From contig NZ_JACHVQ010000001.1 of the NCBI RefSeq assembly GCF_014190805.1, positions 496,001-560,000 on the forward strand: 64,000 nt of DNA, written 5' to 3'. The notes under the pieces are model-generated. The model was not told where the DNA came from and made no database searches. It saw nothing but the letters and a program-made list of their open reading frames with translations. Position 1 is the first letter of the stretch. Every line of letters begins with the position of its first letter. The translations under genes were made by a program, and so were the position numbers. Positions 40,475 through 48,009 of the stretch are shown here, one piece after another. The stretch is from Flexivirga oryzae (GTDB lineage: Bacteria; Actinomycetota; Actinomycetes; Actinomycetales; Dermatophilaceae).

Positions 40475-41344
40475 TCACCGGCTGGTCGCGAGCTCTCGGA
40501 CCCGTCTGGCCGGTTCGGAGAGACCGGCTCCACGCGCCCAGATGAGTCCGACATCACGCGCGGCGTCGACTCCGGTGACCCGGAGCGTGGTGACCCCCGA
40601 GGGCAGCCGCCGGTCGGGGGAGTCGGGCAGCAGCGCGACGCCGATGCCGGCGGCGACCAGACCGGCGACGGTGTCCAGCTCCTGGCACTCGACAGTGATG
40701 TGTGGTTCGAAGTCGACGGCCTCGCAGGCCTCGTCCAGCAGCCGTCGCATCCCGAACCGCTTTGCCATGGAGACGAATTCGGCATCTCGAAGTTCGCTGA
40801 AGGCGACCGAGCGCCGCCGGGCCAACGGGTTCGTGGTGGGGACCGCGAGGTGGACCTGCTGGCGCAGCAGCCGGTGCCAACTCACCGGGACGTCGCGCGG
40901 ACGCGGTGACACGATCCCGAGGTCGACCTCGCCGGAGACCACCTTGGCGGTGATGACCTCGGCGGCGTCCTGCACCAGGTCGAAACTCAGCCCCGGATCC
41001 ACCGAGCGCGTCCGCTGGATGAGCTCCGGCACCAGCCAGGTGCCGAACGAGTGCAGGAAACCGAGATGGACCACGCGCGGTCCGCTCGCCGCGAGCTCGT
41101 GCACCGCCTGCTCGGCGGCGGCCAGCTCGGTGTGGGCGCGACGGAGGTGTTCGGCATACACCCGGCCCGCGGCGTTCAACCGCAGCCGCTTGCCGGATCG
41201 ATCGAAAAGTGTCGTGCCCAAGTGCTTTTCGAGCCGCGCGAGGCGGCGGGAGAGCGTCGGCTGGGGGATGTGCAGGCGTTCGGCGGCCGCGGTGACGTTC
41301 TCCTCCTCGGCGAGCACCACGAACCACCAGACCAGGTCGCGCAT
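40475..41344 (-). CDS. LysR-family transcriptional regulator
   Basis: 289 residues from ATG 41344 (MRDLVWWFVVLAEEENVTAAAERLHIPQPTLSRRLARLEKHLGTTLF covers the HTH); an ATG at 41359 would add five residues inside the operator. The C-terminal periplasmic-binding-protein-like effector domain shows VHLGFLHSFGTWLVPELI, IVSPRP and GIGVALLPDSP. It is divergent from an MFS gene, with a LysR-type palindrome in the gap, so it probably controls that transporter. Confidence 0.93.
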   Translation of the reverse strand: MRDLVWWFVVLAEEENVTAAAERLHIPQPTLSRRLARLEKHLGTTLFDRSGKRLRLNAAGRVYAEHLRRAHTELAAAEQAVHELAASGPRVVHLGFLHSFGTWLVPELIQRTRSVDPGLSFDLVQDAAEVITAKVVSGEVDLGIVSPRPRDVPVSWHRLLRQQVHLAVPTTNPLARRRSVAFSELRDAEFVSMAKRFGMRRLLDEACEAVDFEPHITVECQELDTVAGLVAAGIGVALLPDSPDRRLPSGVTTLRVTGVDAARDVGLIWARGAGLSEPARRVRELATSR

Positions 41345-41351
41345 GCCTCTA

Positions 41352-41370
41352 TTATGCATCTAGATCATAA
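41352..41370. promoter_or_regulatory. LysR-type binding site
   Basis: TTATGCATCTAGATCATAA, arms TTATG/CATAA around ATCTAGAT. It lies directly before the LysR start in the gap to the divergent MFS gene, the usual place for a LysR autoregulatory site. Confidence 0.65.
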
Positions 41371-41407
41371 GCAGACGTGGAAACATACATTTCCGAATTG
41401 AAGCGGG

Positions 41408-42652
41408 ATGCGTGATCCTGGATCGGTGACCGCACGGACGATCCTCCAGCCACCGGTGGACCTCGGCTATCGCCGCGGCGATGCCGGCTACCGCAGGATC
41501 ACGGCAGCGCTCTTCGCCGCGGGTATGACGACCTTCGTCGCGATGTACTGCGCGCAGGCGGTGCTCCCCGCGATCTCGGCCGACTTCGCCGTGTCGCCGG
41601 CCGGTTCCGCGTTGACCGTGAGCGCGACCACCGGACTGCTCGCGCTCGCGATCATTCCGGCGAGTGCCTTGTCCGAACGCTTCGGCCGCACCACCGTCAT
41701 GACCGTCTCGGCGGTCGCGTCGGCCCTCATCGGTCTCGTGTTGCCGTTGTCGCCGTCGATGGCCGTACTGGTCCTGCTGCGCGCGTTGCAAGGGGTTGCC
41801 CTGGCCGGGGTGCCGGCCACCGCCATGGCCTACCTCGCGGAGGAGGTCGACCGGCGGCACCTCGGCGCGGCGATGGGGCGCTACATCGCGGGCACCACGA
41901 TCGGCGGTCTCGCCGGCCGGCTGGTCGCGTCCTTCACCCTCGACCTCGGCACCTGGCGCTGGGCGTTGGAGGCCGCCGCGCTGGTGGCGCTCGCCTTCAC
42001 CGTGGTCTTCGTCCGGCTGGCCCCGCCCTCGCGCTACTTCAGCCCGCAGCCGGTCGGTCTGCACGCCACCTCACGGGCGATCGCCCAGCACCTGCGCTCT
42101 CCCGCGCTGCTCGGCCTCTTCGCGACCGCGCTGCTGCTCATGGGCAGCTTCGTCTCCCTCTACAACATGCTCGGATTCCGTCTGTCCGCAGCACCGTTCA
42201 ACCTGCCCGACGCGGTGGTGGGCGCCATCTTCCTGATGTACCTCTCCGGCACGGTCACCGCTGCGGTGGCCGGACGGATCGCGGAGCGATTCGGTCGGTC
42301 GCGGGTCCTGCTCGCCTCGGAAGTGGTCATGCTGCTGGGGCTGGTGCTGACGCTGCCGTCGGACCTCCCGGTCGTCCTGGTGGGGGTGTTGCTGTTCACC
42401 GCGGGCTTCTTCGCGGCGCACGCGATCGCCAGCGGCTGGGTCGGGTTACTGGCCCGCGAGCACCGCGCCGAGGCGAGTTCGCTCTACCTCTTCGCCTACT
42501 ACCTGGGCAGCTCGGTGCTGGGCGCCTGCGCCGGCCTGGCGTTCAGCGGTGGCGGCTGGGGCACCGAGGTTGCGTACATCGGGGCCTTTCTGGTTGTCGC
42601 ACTGGTCGTCGCCGTGCTGGTCGCGCGGGCGGCCCGGCGCACCGTGCGTTAA
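41408..42652 (+). CDS. MFS transporter, YnfM-like type
   Basis: 414 residues with 12 predicted helices. MTTFVAMYCAQAVLPAISADFAVSPAGSALTVSATTGLLALAIIP and SALSERFGRTTVMTVSAV are typical of the YnfM/arabinose-efflux-like MFS branch, which often sits beside a divergent LysR gene as here. Its TAA stop forms part of a -10-like TAACCT for the following tryptophan leader. Substrate unknown. Confidence 0.9.
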   Translation: MRDPGSVTARTILQPPVDLGYRRGDAGYRRITAALFAAGMTTFVAMYCAQAVLPAISADFAVSPAGSALTVSATTGLLALAIIPASALSERFGRTTVMTVSAVASALIGLVLPLSPSMAVLVLLRALQGVALAGVPATAMAYLAEEVDRRHLGAAMGRYIAGTTIGGLAGRLVASFTLDLGTWRWALEAAALVALAFTVVFVRLAPPSRYFSPQPVGLHATSRAIAQHLRSPALLGLFATALLLMGSFVSLYNMLGFRLSAAPFNLPDAVVGAIFLMYLSGTVTAAVAGRIAERFGRSRVLLASEVVMLLGLVLTLPSDLPVVLVGVLLFTAGFFAAHAIASGWVGLLAREHRAEASSLYLFAYYLGSSVLGACAGLAFSGGGWGTEVAYIGAFLVVALVVAVLVARAARRTVR

Positions 42653-42661
42653 CCTGGACGC

Positions 42662-42712
42662 ATGCGTTCCGTCAGCACCGCGTGGTGGCCGCCCTCTCCG
42701 GCGGCCCACTGA
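42662..42712 (+). CDS. Tryptophan leader peptide
   Basis: Short reading frame coding MRSVSTAWWPPSPAAH with two adjacent Trp codons (42683-42688), stop at 42710. Too short for gene finders. TAACCT at 42650-42655, six bases before the ATG, gives a probable leaderless start. It is followed by an attenuator hairpin and trpS. Confidence 0.8.
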   Translation: MRSVSTAWWPPSPAAH

Positions 42713-42756
42713 CGAAACCCGTTTTCCTGCACAGAGCCGCCCGGTCGGGCGGCTCT
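42683..42756 (+). promoter_or_regulatory. Transcription attenuator controlling trpS
   Basis: After the Trp codons, GGCCGCC/GGCGGCC (42687-42706) can form a first hairpin. The terminator stem AGAGCCGCCC (42733-42742) pairs perfectly with GGGCGGCTCT (42747-42756), loop GGTC, followed by TCTCGT. The strand around 42700-42706 (GGCGGCC) can pair with GAGCCGCC instead, as an antiterminator. Ribosome stalling at the Trp codons would favour readthrough. Confidence 0.8.
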
Positions 42757-42803
42757 TCTCGTATGGCGCTCCGGCCGGGCATCCACCCGAAGGAGCACTA
42801 CTC

Positions 42804-43901
42804 ATGACAACACTCGAGACCATCGACACGCACGCCGATGCGTCGTATGCCGCCAGCGTCGCGCGCAGCGACACCATCCACCGGCTGATCGACGACCCGC
42901 ACGCGCCGGGCCGGGAGAAGCTGCGGGTCCTCACCGGTGATCGGCCGACCGGCCCGCTGCACATCGGGCACCTCTTCGCGACCTTGAAGTCGCGGGTCGC
43001 CATACAGGACAAGGGGATCGACACGTTCATCCTCGTCGCGGACTACCAGGTCATCACCGACCGTGACCGGCCGGGAGATCTGCGGGCCGCGACCCTGGGG
43101 CAGATCGCCGACTATCTGGCGGCCGGGATCGACCCCGGCCGGTCGACGATCTTCGCGCACTCGGCCGTGCCGGCGATCGGGCAACTGATGCTGCCCTTCC
43201 TGTCCCTGGTGACCGACGGCGAGCTGCGTCGCAACCCGACGGTCAAGGACGAGCTGGACGCCACCGACGGGCGGCCGCTGTCCGGCCTGCTGCTCACCTA
43301 CCCGGTGCACCAGGCGGCGGATATCCTGTCGGTCCACGGCACCGTGGTGCCGGTCGGGCGTGACCAGTTGCCGCACGTGGAGCAGACCCGGGCGATCGCG
43401 CGCCGCTTCAACCAGCGGTATGCCGGTGGCGAGGAGTACTTCCGGACGCCCGACGCGCTGCTCACCCAGGTCCCGGTGCTGCCCGGGCTCGACGGTCGCA
43501 AGATGTCGACCAGCCGCGGCAACGGCATCGCGCTGGGTATGACGGCCGACGAGACGGCGACCCGGATCCGCAAGGCCCGCACCGACTCCGAACGCGTCAT
43601 CAGCTACGACCCGGACCACCGGCCGGAGGTGTCGAGCATGCTGCGCACCACCGGCCTGTTCACCGGTGAGACGCCCGAGACCATCGTGGACCGCATCGGC
43701 GACGGCGGAGCGGCGCGGCTCAAGGACGCGCTCACCACCGCGGTCAACGACGGGCTGGCCGTGCACCGGAAGCGACGCGCCGAGTTGGTCGCCGACCCGG
43801 CATACCTGGAAGATGTGCTGCACCAGGGGAATTCGCGCGCGGCGGAACTCGCCGACCGCACCCTCACCGACGTACAGCAGCGCCTCGGGATGTCCTACTG
43901 A
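42804..43901 (+). CDS. trpS: Tryptophan--tRNA ligase
   Basis: 365 residues. Class I aminoacyl-tRNA synthetase charging tRNA-Trp. GDRPTGPLHIGHL has the HIGH motif at 53-56 and GRKMSTSRGN has KMSTS at 233-237. AAGGAG precedes ATG 42804 by about nine bases. The N-terminal extension of ~40 residues before the Rossmann core is typical of one actinobacterial TrpS group. An upstream tryptophan leader and attenuator predict induction when charged tRNA-Trp is low. A second trpS elsewhere in the genome is possible. Confidence 0.95.
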   Translation: MTTLETIDTHADASYAASVARSDTIHRLIDDPHAPGREKLRVLTGDRPTGPLHIGHLFATLKSRVAIQDKGIDTFILVADYQVITDRDRPGDLRAATLGQIADYLAAGIDPGRSTIFAHSAVPAIGQLMLPFLSLVTDGELRRNPTVKDELDATDGRPLSGLLLTYPVHQAADILSVHGTVVPVGRDQLPHVEQTRAIARRFNQRYAGGEEYFRTPDALLTQVPVLPGLDGRKMSTSRGNGIALGMTADETATRIRKARTDSERVISYDPDHRPEVSSMLRTTGLFTGETPETIVDRIGDGGAARLKDALTTAVNDGLAVHRKRRAELVADPAYLEDVLHQGNSRAAELADRTLTDVQQRLGMSY

Positions 43902-43919
43902 CGAGAGGCCCACCAATGG

Positions 43920-43982
43920 CCGACAGGCTCAGTAGATCGGGTCCGAATCGCGAGAAATCGCCCGATCTACTGAGCCTGTCGG
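43920..43982. terminator. Bidirectional terminator-like hairpin of the AGGCTCAG family
   Basis: CGACAGGCTCAGTAGATCGG plus G (43921-43941) is a perfect reverse complement of 43961-43981, a 21-bp stem extended by one pair, with a 19-base loop. A further half-copy GTGAGCCTGTCGG follows at 43990. It separates the convergent trpS and rtcB genes. Confidence 0.8.
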
Positions 43983-44010
43983 TGGGTTTGTGAGCCTGTC
44001 GGTCAGGGGG

Positions 44011-45180
44011 TCAGTCGCCCTTGACGTTGACGATCTGCCGCAGGGTATGCCGCACCTCGACCAGGTCGGCAGCGTCCTGCATGACCACGTCGATGTCCTT
44101 GTACGCCTGCGGGATCTCGTCCAGGAACGCGTCGGTGTCCCGGTACTCGATGCCCGTCATTGCCGCCCGCAGCTGGTCGACGGTGAACGTCTTCCGGGCG
44201 GCCGACCGCGAGTACGCCCGGCCGGCACCGTGCGGCGAGGAGTTGAGAGCGAGCGGGTTGCCCTTGCCCACCACCACGTATGACGCGGTGCCCATCGAGC
44301 CCGGGATGAGCCCGGGCCGACCGGCCTCGGCGTTGATCGCGCCCTTCCGGGACAGCCAGACGTCCTTGCCGAAGTGCCGCTCCCGCTCGGTGTAGTTGTG
44401 GTGGCAGTTGATCCGCTCCTGCTCCACCACCGGCTCACCGATCCAGTGCGACACGTCGTGCACGACCCGGTCCATCATCTCCTCCCGGTTGAGCAGCGCG
44501 AAGTGCTGGGCCCACCGCAGCTCCCGCAGGTAGGCGTCGAACTCCGGTGTGCCCTCCACCAGGTAGGCAAGGTCCCTGTGCGGCAGTGGAATCCACCACT
44601 GCTCGCACCGCTCCCGAGCCACCTTGATGTGCCGCTGGGCGATCCGGTTGCCGACACCCCGCGACCCGGAGTGCAGGAAGAGCCAGACCCGGTCCTGCTC
44701 GTCCAGGCTGATCTCGATGAAGTGGTTGCCCGAGCCGAGCGAACCGAGCTGCACGTCCCACTTCCCGGTGTATGACGCCGGGTCGAAACCGGCCCGCTCC
44801 GCCATCGAGGCCAGCTCGGCCAGCCGGAGCTGCGTGTGCTCCCGGGTGATCCGCTGGTTGTGACCGCCGGCCGACAGCGGGACCGACCGCTCGATGCTCC
44901 GCCGCACCACGGACCGGTCCTGCGGCAGGTCGCCGGCCGTGAACTGGGTCCGCACGGCGATCATGCCGCAGCCGATGTCCACTCCGACAGCTGCCGGGAT
45001 GATCGCCCGGAGCGTCGGAATGACCGAACCGACGGTGGCGCCGAGGCCGAGGTGGGCGTCCGGCATCAGCGCGACGTGCGGGTGGATGAACGGCATCCTC
45101 GCCGTCGTCTCGGCCTGCTGCCGAGTGTTGTCCTCGAGCAGCGAGGCCCAGTTGAAGAGCCGGTTGTTGATCTTCTCCAT
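44011..45180 (-). CDS. rtcB: RNA-splicing ligase RtcB
   Basis: 389 residues. GTP-dependent ligase joining 2',3'-cyclic phosphate or 3'-phosphate RNA ends to 5'-OH ends. Metal and active-site residues are visible: PDAHLGLGATVG, GVDIGCGM (Cys71), GSLGSGNHFIE, LFLHSGSRGVGN, NCHHNYTERE and the guanylylated His of SSPHGAGR. AAAGGA at suitable spacing supports the start at 45180; the frame to 45237 runs into a hairpin. No archease or RtcA/RtcR gene is adjacent. Two small Cys-rich proteins lie upstream on the same strand. Confidence 0.95.
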   Translation of the reverse strand: MEKINNRLFNWASLLEDNTRQQAETTARMPFIHPHVALMPDAHLGLGATVGSVIPTLRAIIPAAVGVDIGCGMIAVRTQFTAGDLPQDRSVVRRSIERSVPLSAGGHNQRITREHTQLRLAELASMAERAGFDPASYTGKWDVQLGSLGSGNHFIEISLDEQDRVWLFLHSGSRGVGNRIAQRHIKVARERCEQWWIPLPHRDLAYLVEGTPEFDAYLRELRWAQHFALLNREEMMDRVVHDVSHWIGEPVVEQERINCHHNYTERERHFGKDVWLSRKGAINAEAGRPGLIPGSMGTASYVVVGKGNPLALNSSPHGAGRAYSRSAARKTFTVDQLRAAMTGIEYRDTDAFLDEIPQAYKDIDVVMQDAADLVEVRHTLRQIVNVKGD

Positions 45181-45206
45181 GATGAAATCCTTTGCTGAGC
45201 ATACAA

Positions 45207-45237
45207 ATGCGGCGTCGGTCAGGGACCGACGCCGCAT
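45207..45237 (-). terminator. Hairpin in the rtcB leader
   Basis: ATGCGGCGTCGGTC (45207-45220) is perfectly complementary to GACCGACGCCGCAT (45224-45237), a 14-bp stem with a 3-base loop. On the rtcB strand it is followed by TTTGT and then the rtcB ribosome site. It lies between the small-protein gene and rtcB and could be an attenuator or a processing site. Confidence 0.65.
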
Positions 45238-45255
45238 CGTGAAGTCTGTGGTCGG

Positions 45256-45471
45256 TCAGGCGGTGTTCTCCTGCAGGCGTTGTTCGCCCAGGACACGCTC
45301 GGGTCGCTTCGTGCACTCGCGGTCCGGACAACTGGGCAGCGCGAAGCGCGCGCCGCGCGCAGGGGCGGCGGCACGCGTATGGGTCGGTGCGAGGTACGAG
45401 GTCACGTCCCAAGAGTGTGCGCAAAATGCAGCTGTGGCAACTGAATTCCCGACAGTGATCGCCGGGGTCAC
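45256..45471 (-). CDS. Small Cys-containing protein upstream of rtcB, function unknown
   Basis: 71 residues (MTPAITVGNSVATAAFCAHS at the start). It has three cysteines, two of them in SCPDRECTKRPERVLGEQ near the C-terminus, which could form part of a metal site. The GTG start overlaps the stop of the preceding Cys-rich gene by 4 bp (GTGA), an arrangement that favours real, coupled genes. It ends 76 bases before rtcB, across the leader hairpin. I do not recognise a family. Confidence 0.5.
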   Translation of the reverse strand: MTPAITVGNSVATAAFCAHSWDVTSYLAPTHTRAAAPARGARFALPSCPDRECTKRPERVLGEQRLQENTA

Positions 45472-45755
45472 GCCGATGCGGCGACCGCGGTCAACCGGCC
45501 GTATGCCGCCACGCAGGCGTCACATGCACAGCACTCGCTGGCATGCATCGAGCGGGGGTTGCGGACGGTACCGGGTTCGACAACGGGTTCCGGGCGCCAC
45601 CCGGGGAACGAGAAGGTCTGCAGCAGAACAGGTTCCGGATGCGGATCGCAGGTCTGCGCACGGCAGCACCGGCACGAGGTGTAGCCCGCGCAGCGTGGGG
45701 AATGCCATTCCTGATGGTGTCCGCAGGAACGGCACAGATGCACCAGCACGCTCAT
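45468..45755 (-). CDS. Cys-rich zinc-ribbon-like small protein in the rtcB operon
   Basis: 95 residues with many Cys and His. CRSCGHHQEWH (a CxxC with His), CAGYTSCRCCRAQTC and CCACDACVAAYGRL suggest two or three zinc-binding knuckles. No catalytic motif is seen. The ATG at 45755 is preferred; a TTG at 45812 is possible. Upstream, a 12-codon frame (ATG at 45790) ends with an ATGA overlap on this start and has a -10-like CAGGCT seven bases before it, so the operon may start there. Two small genes then rtcB follow on the same strand. Confidence 0.6.
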   Translation of the reverse strand: MSVLVHLCRSCGHHQEWHSPRCAGYTSCRCCRAQTCDPHPEPVLLQTFSFPGWRPEPVVEPGTVRNPRSMHASECCACDACVAAYGRLTAVAASA

Positions 45756-45898
45756 CGGCGGCCTGCCCGCCCGGGTAACGCGTTCGTCATACCGCCGAGC
45801 CTGGACCCTCAACCAGGCTGAAGGTCAACGCGTCGGCGACATCGCAGGTGCGATCACCGCACGGGCCGAGGCGGTCGGTCAGGCGCGCAGTGGGACGG

Positions 45899-46027
45899 TC
45901 AGTCCTCGTCGGGTTCGAAGTCCTCGATCGGCCGGTTCCAGTCGTCCCGGTCCGGCAGGAGGGGCATGCCCTCCTCGGTCGCCACTTCTTCTTCCTCGAG
46001 GTCGTAGTCGTCGGATTCGGTACTCAT
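45899..46027 (-). CDS. Small acidic protein, 42 residues
   Basis: Codes MSTESDDYDLEEEEVATEEG followed by a short Pro/Asp-rich part ending EDFEPDED. It is very acidic with a single Trp. GGAGG lies just before the ATG, rather close. The frame is too short for standard gene finding. Codon use is normal for the region. Such acidic micro-proteins are often unannotated; no function can be assigned. It lies downstream of the acyltransferase gene on the same strand. Confidence 0.5.
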   Translation of the reverse strand: MSTESDDYDLEEEEVATEEGMPLLPDRDDWNRPIEDFEPDED

Positions 46028-46045
46028 ACCTCCACTGTCGCGCAC

Positions 46046-47011
46046 TCATCCGTCGGATGGAACCGGGGCCGGCAGTTTCAGCCAACCGGACCGCACCTGC
46101 ATCCGCCCGCCGGACGCCCAGTGCGCCAGCAGGGCGCGCTCCAGGCTGGTGGTCGCCGTGAGTTCGGCCGGGTCCGCATCCGGCCGGCGGAAGACGAAAT
46201 TGCGCACCGACTCGTCGCCGTCGGTGGGTTCGCCGATCGGCTCCCACCGGGCGCAGAACCGCGCGATGTTGGTGTCCGGCGCCAGCTGCAGGAGTTGTTC
46301 GTCGAGCAGCCAGCTGCTGCAGACCGCCGTGGTGAGCGGCCCGAAGTCCGGGAAGTGCCGGTCGAAGAACGGGCGGAGTCGGGCCAGCGACGCGTCCACG
46401 GCGGACGGAGCGAGCGGACCGCTGTCCGGGATGTGTATGCCGGCCACCACTGATCCCGGAACGACGGGGACGCCGGCGGCGCGGACCTGCTCGGGCGAGA
46501 AGTCCAGCGTTTGCAGGTTCGCCTGCAGGCGACCGAAGTCGTAGATCATGCCGCGCAGGTGCAGCGTGAACCAGTTCTGCACGTGCAGCCCGGTGTGCCC
46601 GAAGGTGCGCTCGAACACCCGCAGGTGGCGACCCAGGTCGGCCAGCACGGCACGGGAGGCGGAGTCCGGGACGGCGCGCGAGCGGTGGAACGCGAGCACG
46701 TCCGGCAGGGTCGCCGCGAACGCGACCGGGTAGAAGAAGCGTGCTTCGACCGGCTCGCGGGGATCCTGCGGGTCGAAGACCGCCGGGAGGAACGCCTGCT
46801 GCATGGTGAGGATGCGCCCCATGCCCGCTCGCAGCTGCGCCACCACGTCGCGCACCCGAGCCAGCGCGGCGGGGTCCTGCCGGATGAGCCGGGCGGCGGT
46901 GCGGAAGTCCGCACGGTCCGGGTCCTGCACGGCGAAGTAGTCGAGGGCCCGGTGCAGCGCGGGCCCGGTCAGCCGCGCGCGCAGGAGGTCGGTCGTGGGC
47001 TCGGACGTCAC
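46046..47011 (-). CDS. GNAT-like acyltransferase (NAT_N/GNAT_C two-domain type)
   Basis: 321 residues from GTG 47011. The C-terminal part (LRPFFDRHFPDFGPLTTAVCSSWLLDEQLLQLAPDTNIARFCARWEP covers its centre) matches the GNAT_C-type acyltransferase domain found in many actinobacterial proteins; the N-terminal helical part corresponds to the partner NAT_N-like domain. Acceptor and donor are unknown. TACGAT (47023-47018 on the reverse strand) lies six bases before the GTG, so it is likely leaderless. It is divergent from miaA with 44 bases between. Confidence 0.8.
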   Translation of the reverse strand: MTSEPTTDLLRARLTGPALHRALDYFAVQDPDRADFRTAARLIRQDPAALARVRDVVAQLRAGMGRILTMQQAFLPAVFDPQDPREPVEARFFYPVAFAATLPDVLAFHRSRAVPDSASRAVLADLGRHLRVFERTFGHTGLHVQNWFTLHLRGMIYDFGRLQANLQTLDFSPEQVRAAGVPVVPGSVVAGIHIPDSGPLAPSAVDASLARLRPFFDRHFPDFGPLTTAVCSSWLLDEQLLQLAPDTNIARFCARWEPIGEPTDGDESVRNFVFRRPDADPAELTATTSLERALLAHWASGGRMQVRSGWLKLPAPVPSDG

Positions 47012-47055
47012 CGGGCCATCGTAGGAGCGCCGGCGGCTTTGCCACACTGGCCGGT

Positions 47056-47985
47056 ATGACGACTCCGCTCCCGATCGTCGCCGTCGTGGGACCGACGGCG
47101 ACCGGCAAGTCCGACCTGGGTGTCGCGCTGGCGCACGCCGTGGGTGGGGAGGTCGTGAATGCGGACGCGTCGCAGCTCTACCGGGGGATGGACATCGGCA
47201 CCGCGAAGCTGACGGTCGCCGAGCGGGAAGGTGTCCCGCACCACCTGCTGGACGTCCTCGACGTGCGCGACGAGGCGAGCGTCGCGGCATACCAACGGGA
47301 TGCGCGGGCAGCGATCGCAGCGATCCGCGAACGCGGCAACGTCCCGATCTTCGTCGGCGGCAGCGGGCTCTACCTGCGCGCGGCGCTGGACGACCTGCGG
47401 ATCCCGCCGACCGATGCAGCGGTTCGCGCGCGCTGGGAGGAGCGGCTGGATCAGCTCGGACCGGATGCGCTGCACCGGGAACTCACCGCAATGGACCCGA
47501 AGGCGGCCGCGCAGATCCCTTCCGCCAACGGCCGGCGGGTGGTGCGCGCGCTCGAGGTGATCGAGCTGACCGGGCAGCCGTTCAGCGCGACCATGCCGAC
47601 GCGCGAGTTCGTTGCCCCGACGGTGCTGCTCGGGCTGCGGATCGACCGGCCGACGCTGCGCGCCCGGATCGCCACCCGCATCGACCGGATGTGGCGGGCC
47701 GGGCTGCTCGACGAGGTGCGTGAACTCGACCGGCACGGGCTGCGCGAAGGACGCACCGCCAGCCGGGCGATCGGCTACGCGCAGGCCTTGCAGCAGCTCG
47801 ACGGTGTCCTGACCGAGCAACAGGCGAAGGACGAAACAGCAGCTTTGACAAGGAAGTTCGCAAAGCGTCAGCGGTCGTGGTTCCGTCCCGACACCCGCAT
47901 CCACTGGGTGGAGTACGACGCGCCGGACCTGTTCGAGCAGTCGCTGGCGGTCGTGCGCGCAACGGACGTCTCGTCCAGGCCCTGA
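47056..47985 (+). CDS. miaA: tRNA dimethylallyltransferase MiaA
   Basis: 309 residues. Transfers the dimethylallyl group to A37 of UNN-reading tRNAs, giving the substrate for MiaB. P-loop GPTATGKS at residues 12-19, NADASQLYRGMDIGTAKL with the catalytic Asp/Thr region, IFVGGSGLYLRA, and TRKFAKRQRSWFR near the C-terminus are all family marks. The gene lies directly upstream of dapF (6 bases), the conserved actinobacterial order miaA-dapF-hflX. A weak -10-like CACACT lies seven bases before the ATG. Confidence 0.96.
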   Translation: MTTPLPIVAVVGPTATGKSDLGVALAHAVGGEVVNADASQLYRGMDIGTAKLTVAEREGVPHHLLDVLDVRDEASVAAYQRDARAAIAAIRERGNVPIFVGGSGLYLRAALDDLRIPPTDAAVRARWEERLDQLGPDALHRELTAMDPKAAAQIPSANGRRVVRALEVIELTGQPFSATMPTREFVAPTVLLGLRIDRPTLRARIATRIDRMWRAGLLDEVRELDRHGLREGRTASRAIGYAQALQQLDGVLTEQQAKDETAALTRKFAKRQRSWFRPDTRIHWVEYDAPDLFEQSLAVVRATDVSSRP

Positions 47986-48009
47986 CACGAGATGACGCGG
48001 AGGCCGCCG

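Noticed and set aside
45184..45237. Extended rtcB start at 45237
   Set aside because: It would begin inside the leader hairpin and add residues absent from the family; ATG 45180 has AAAGGA upstream.
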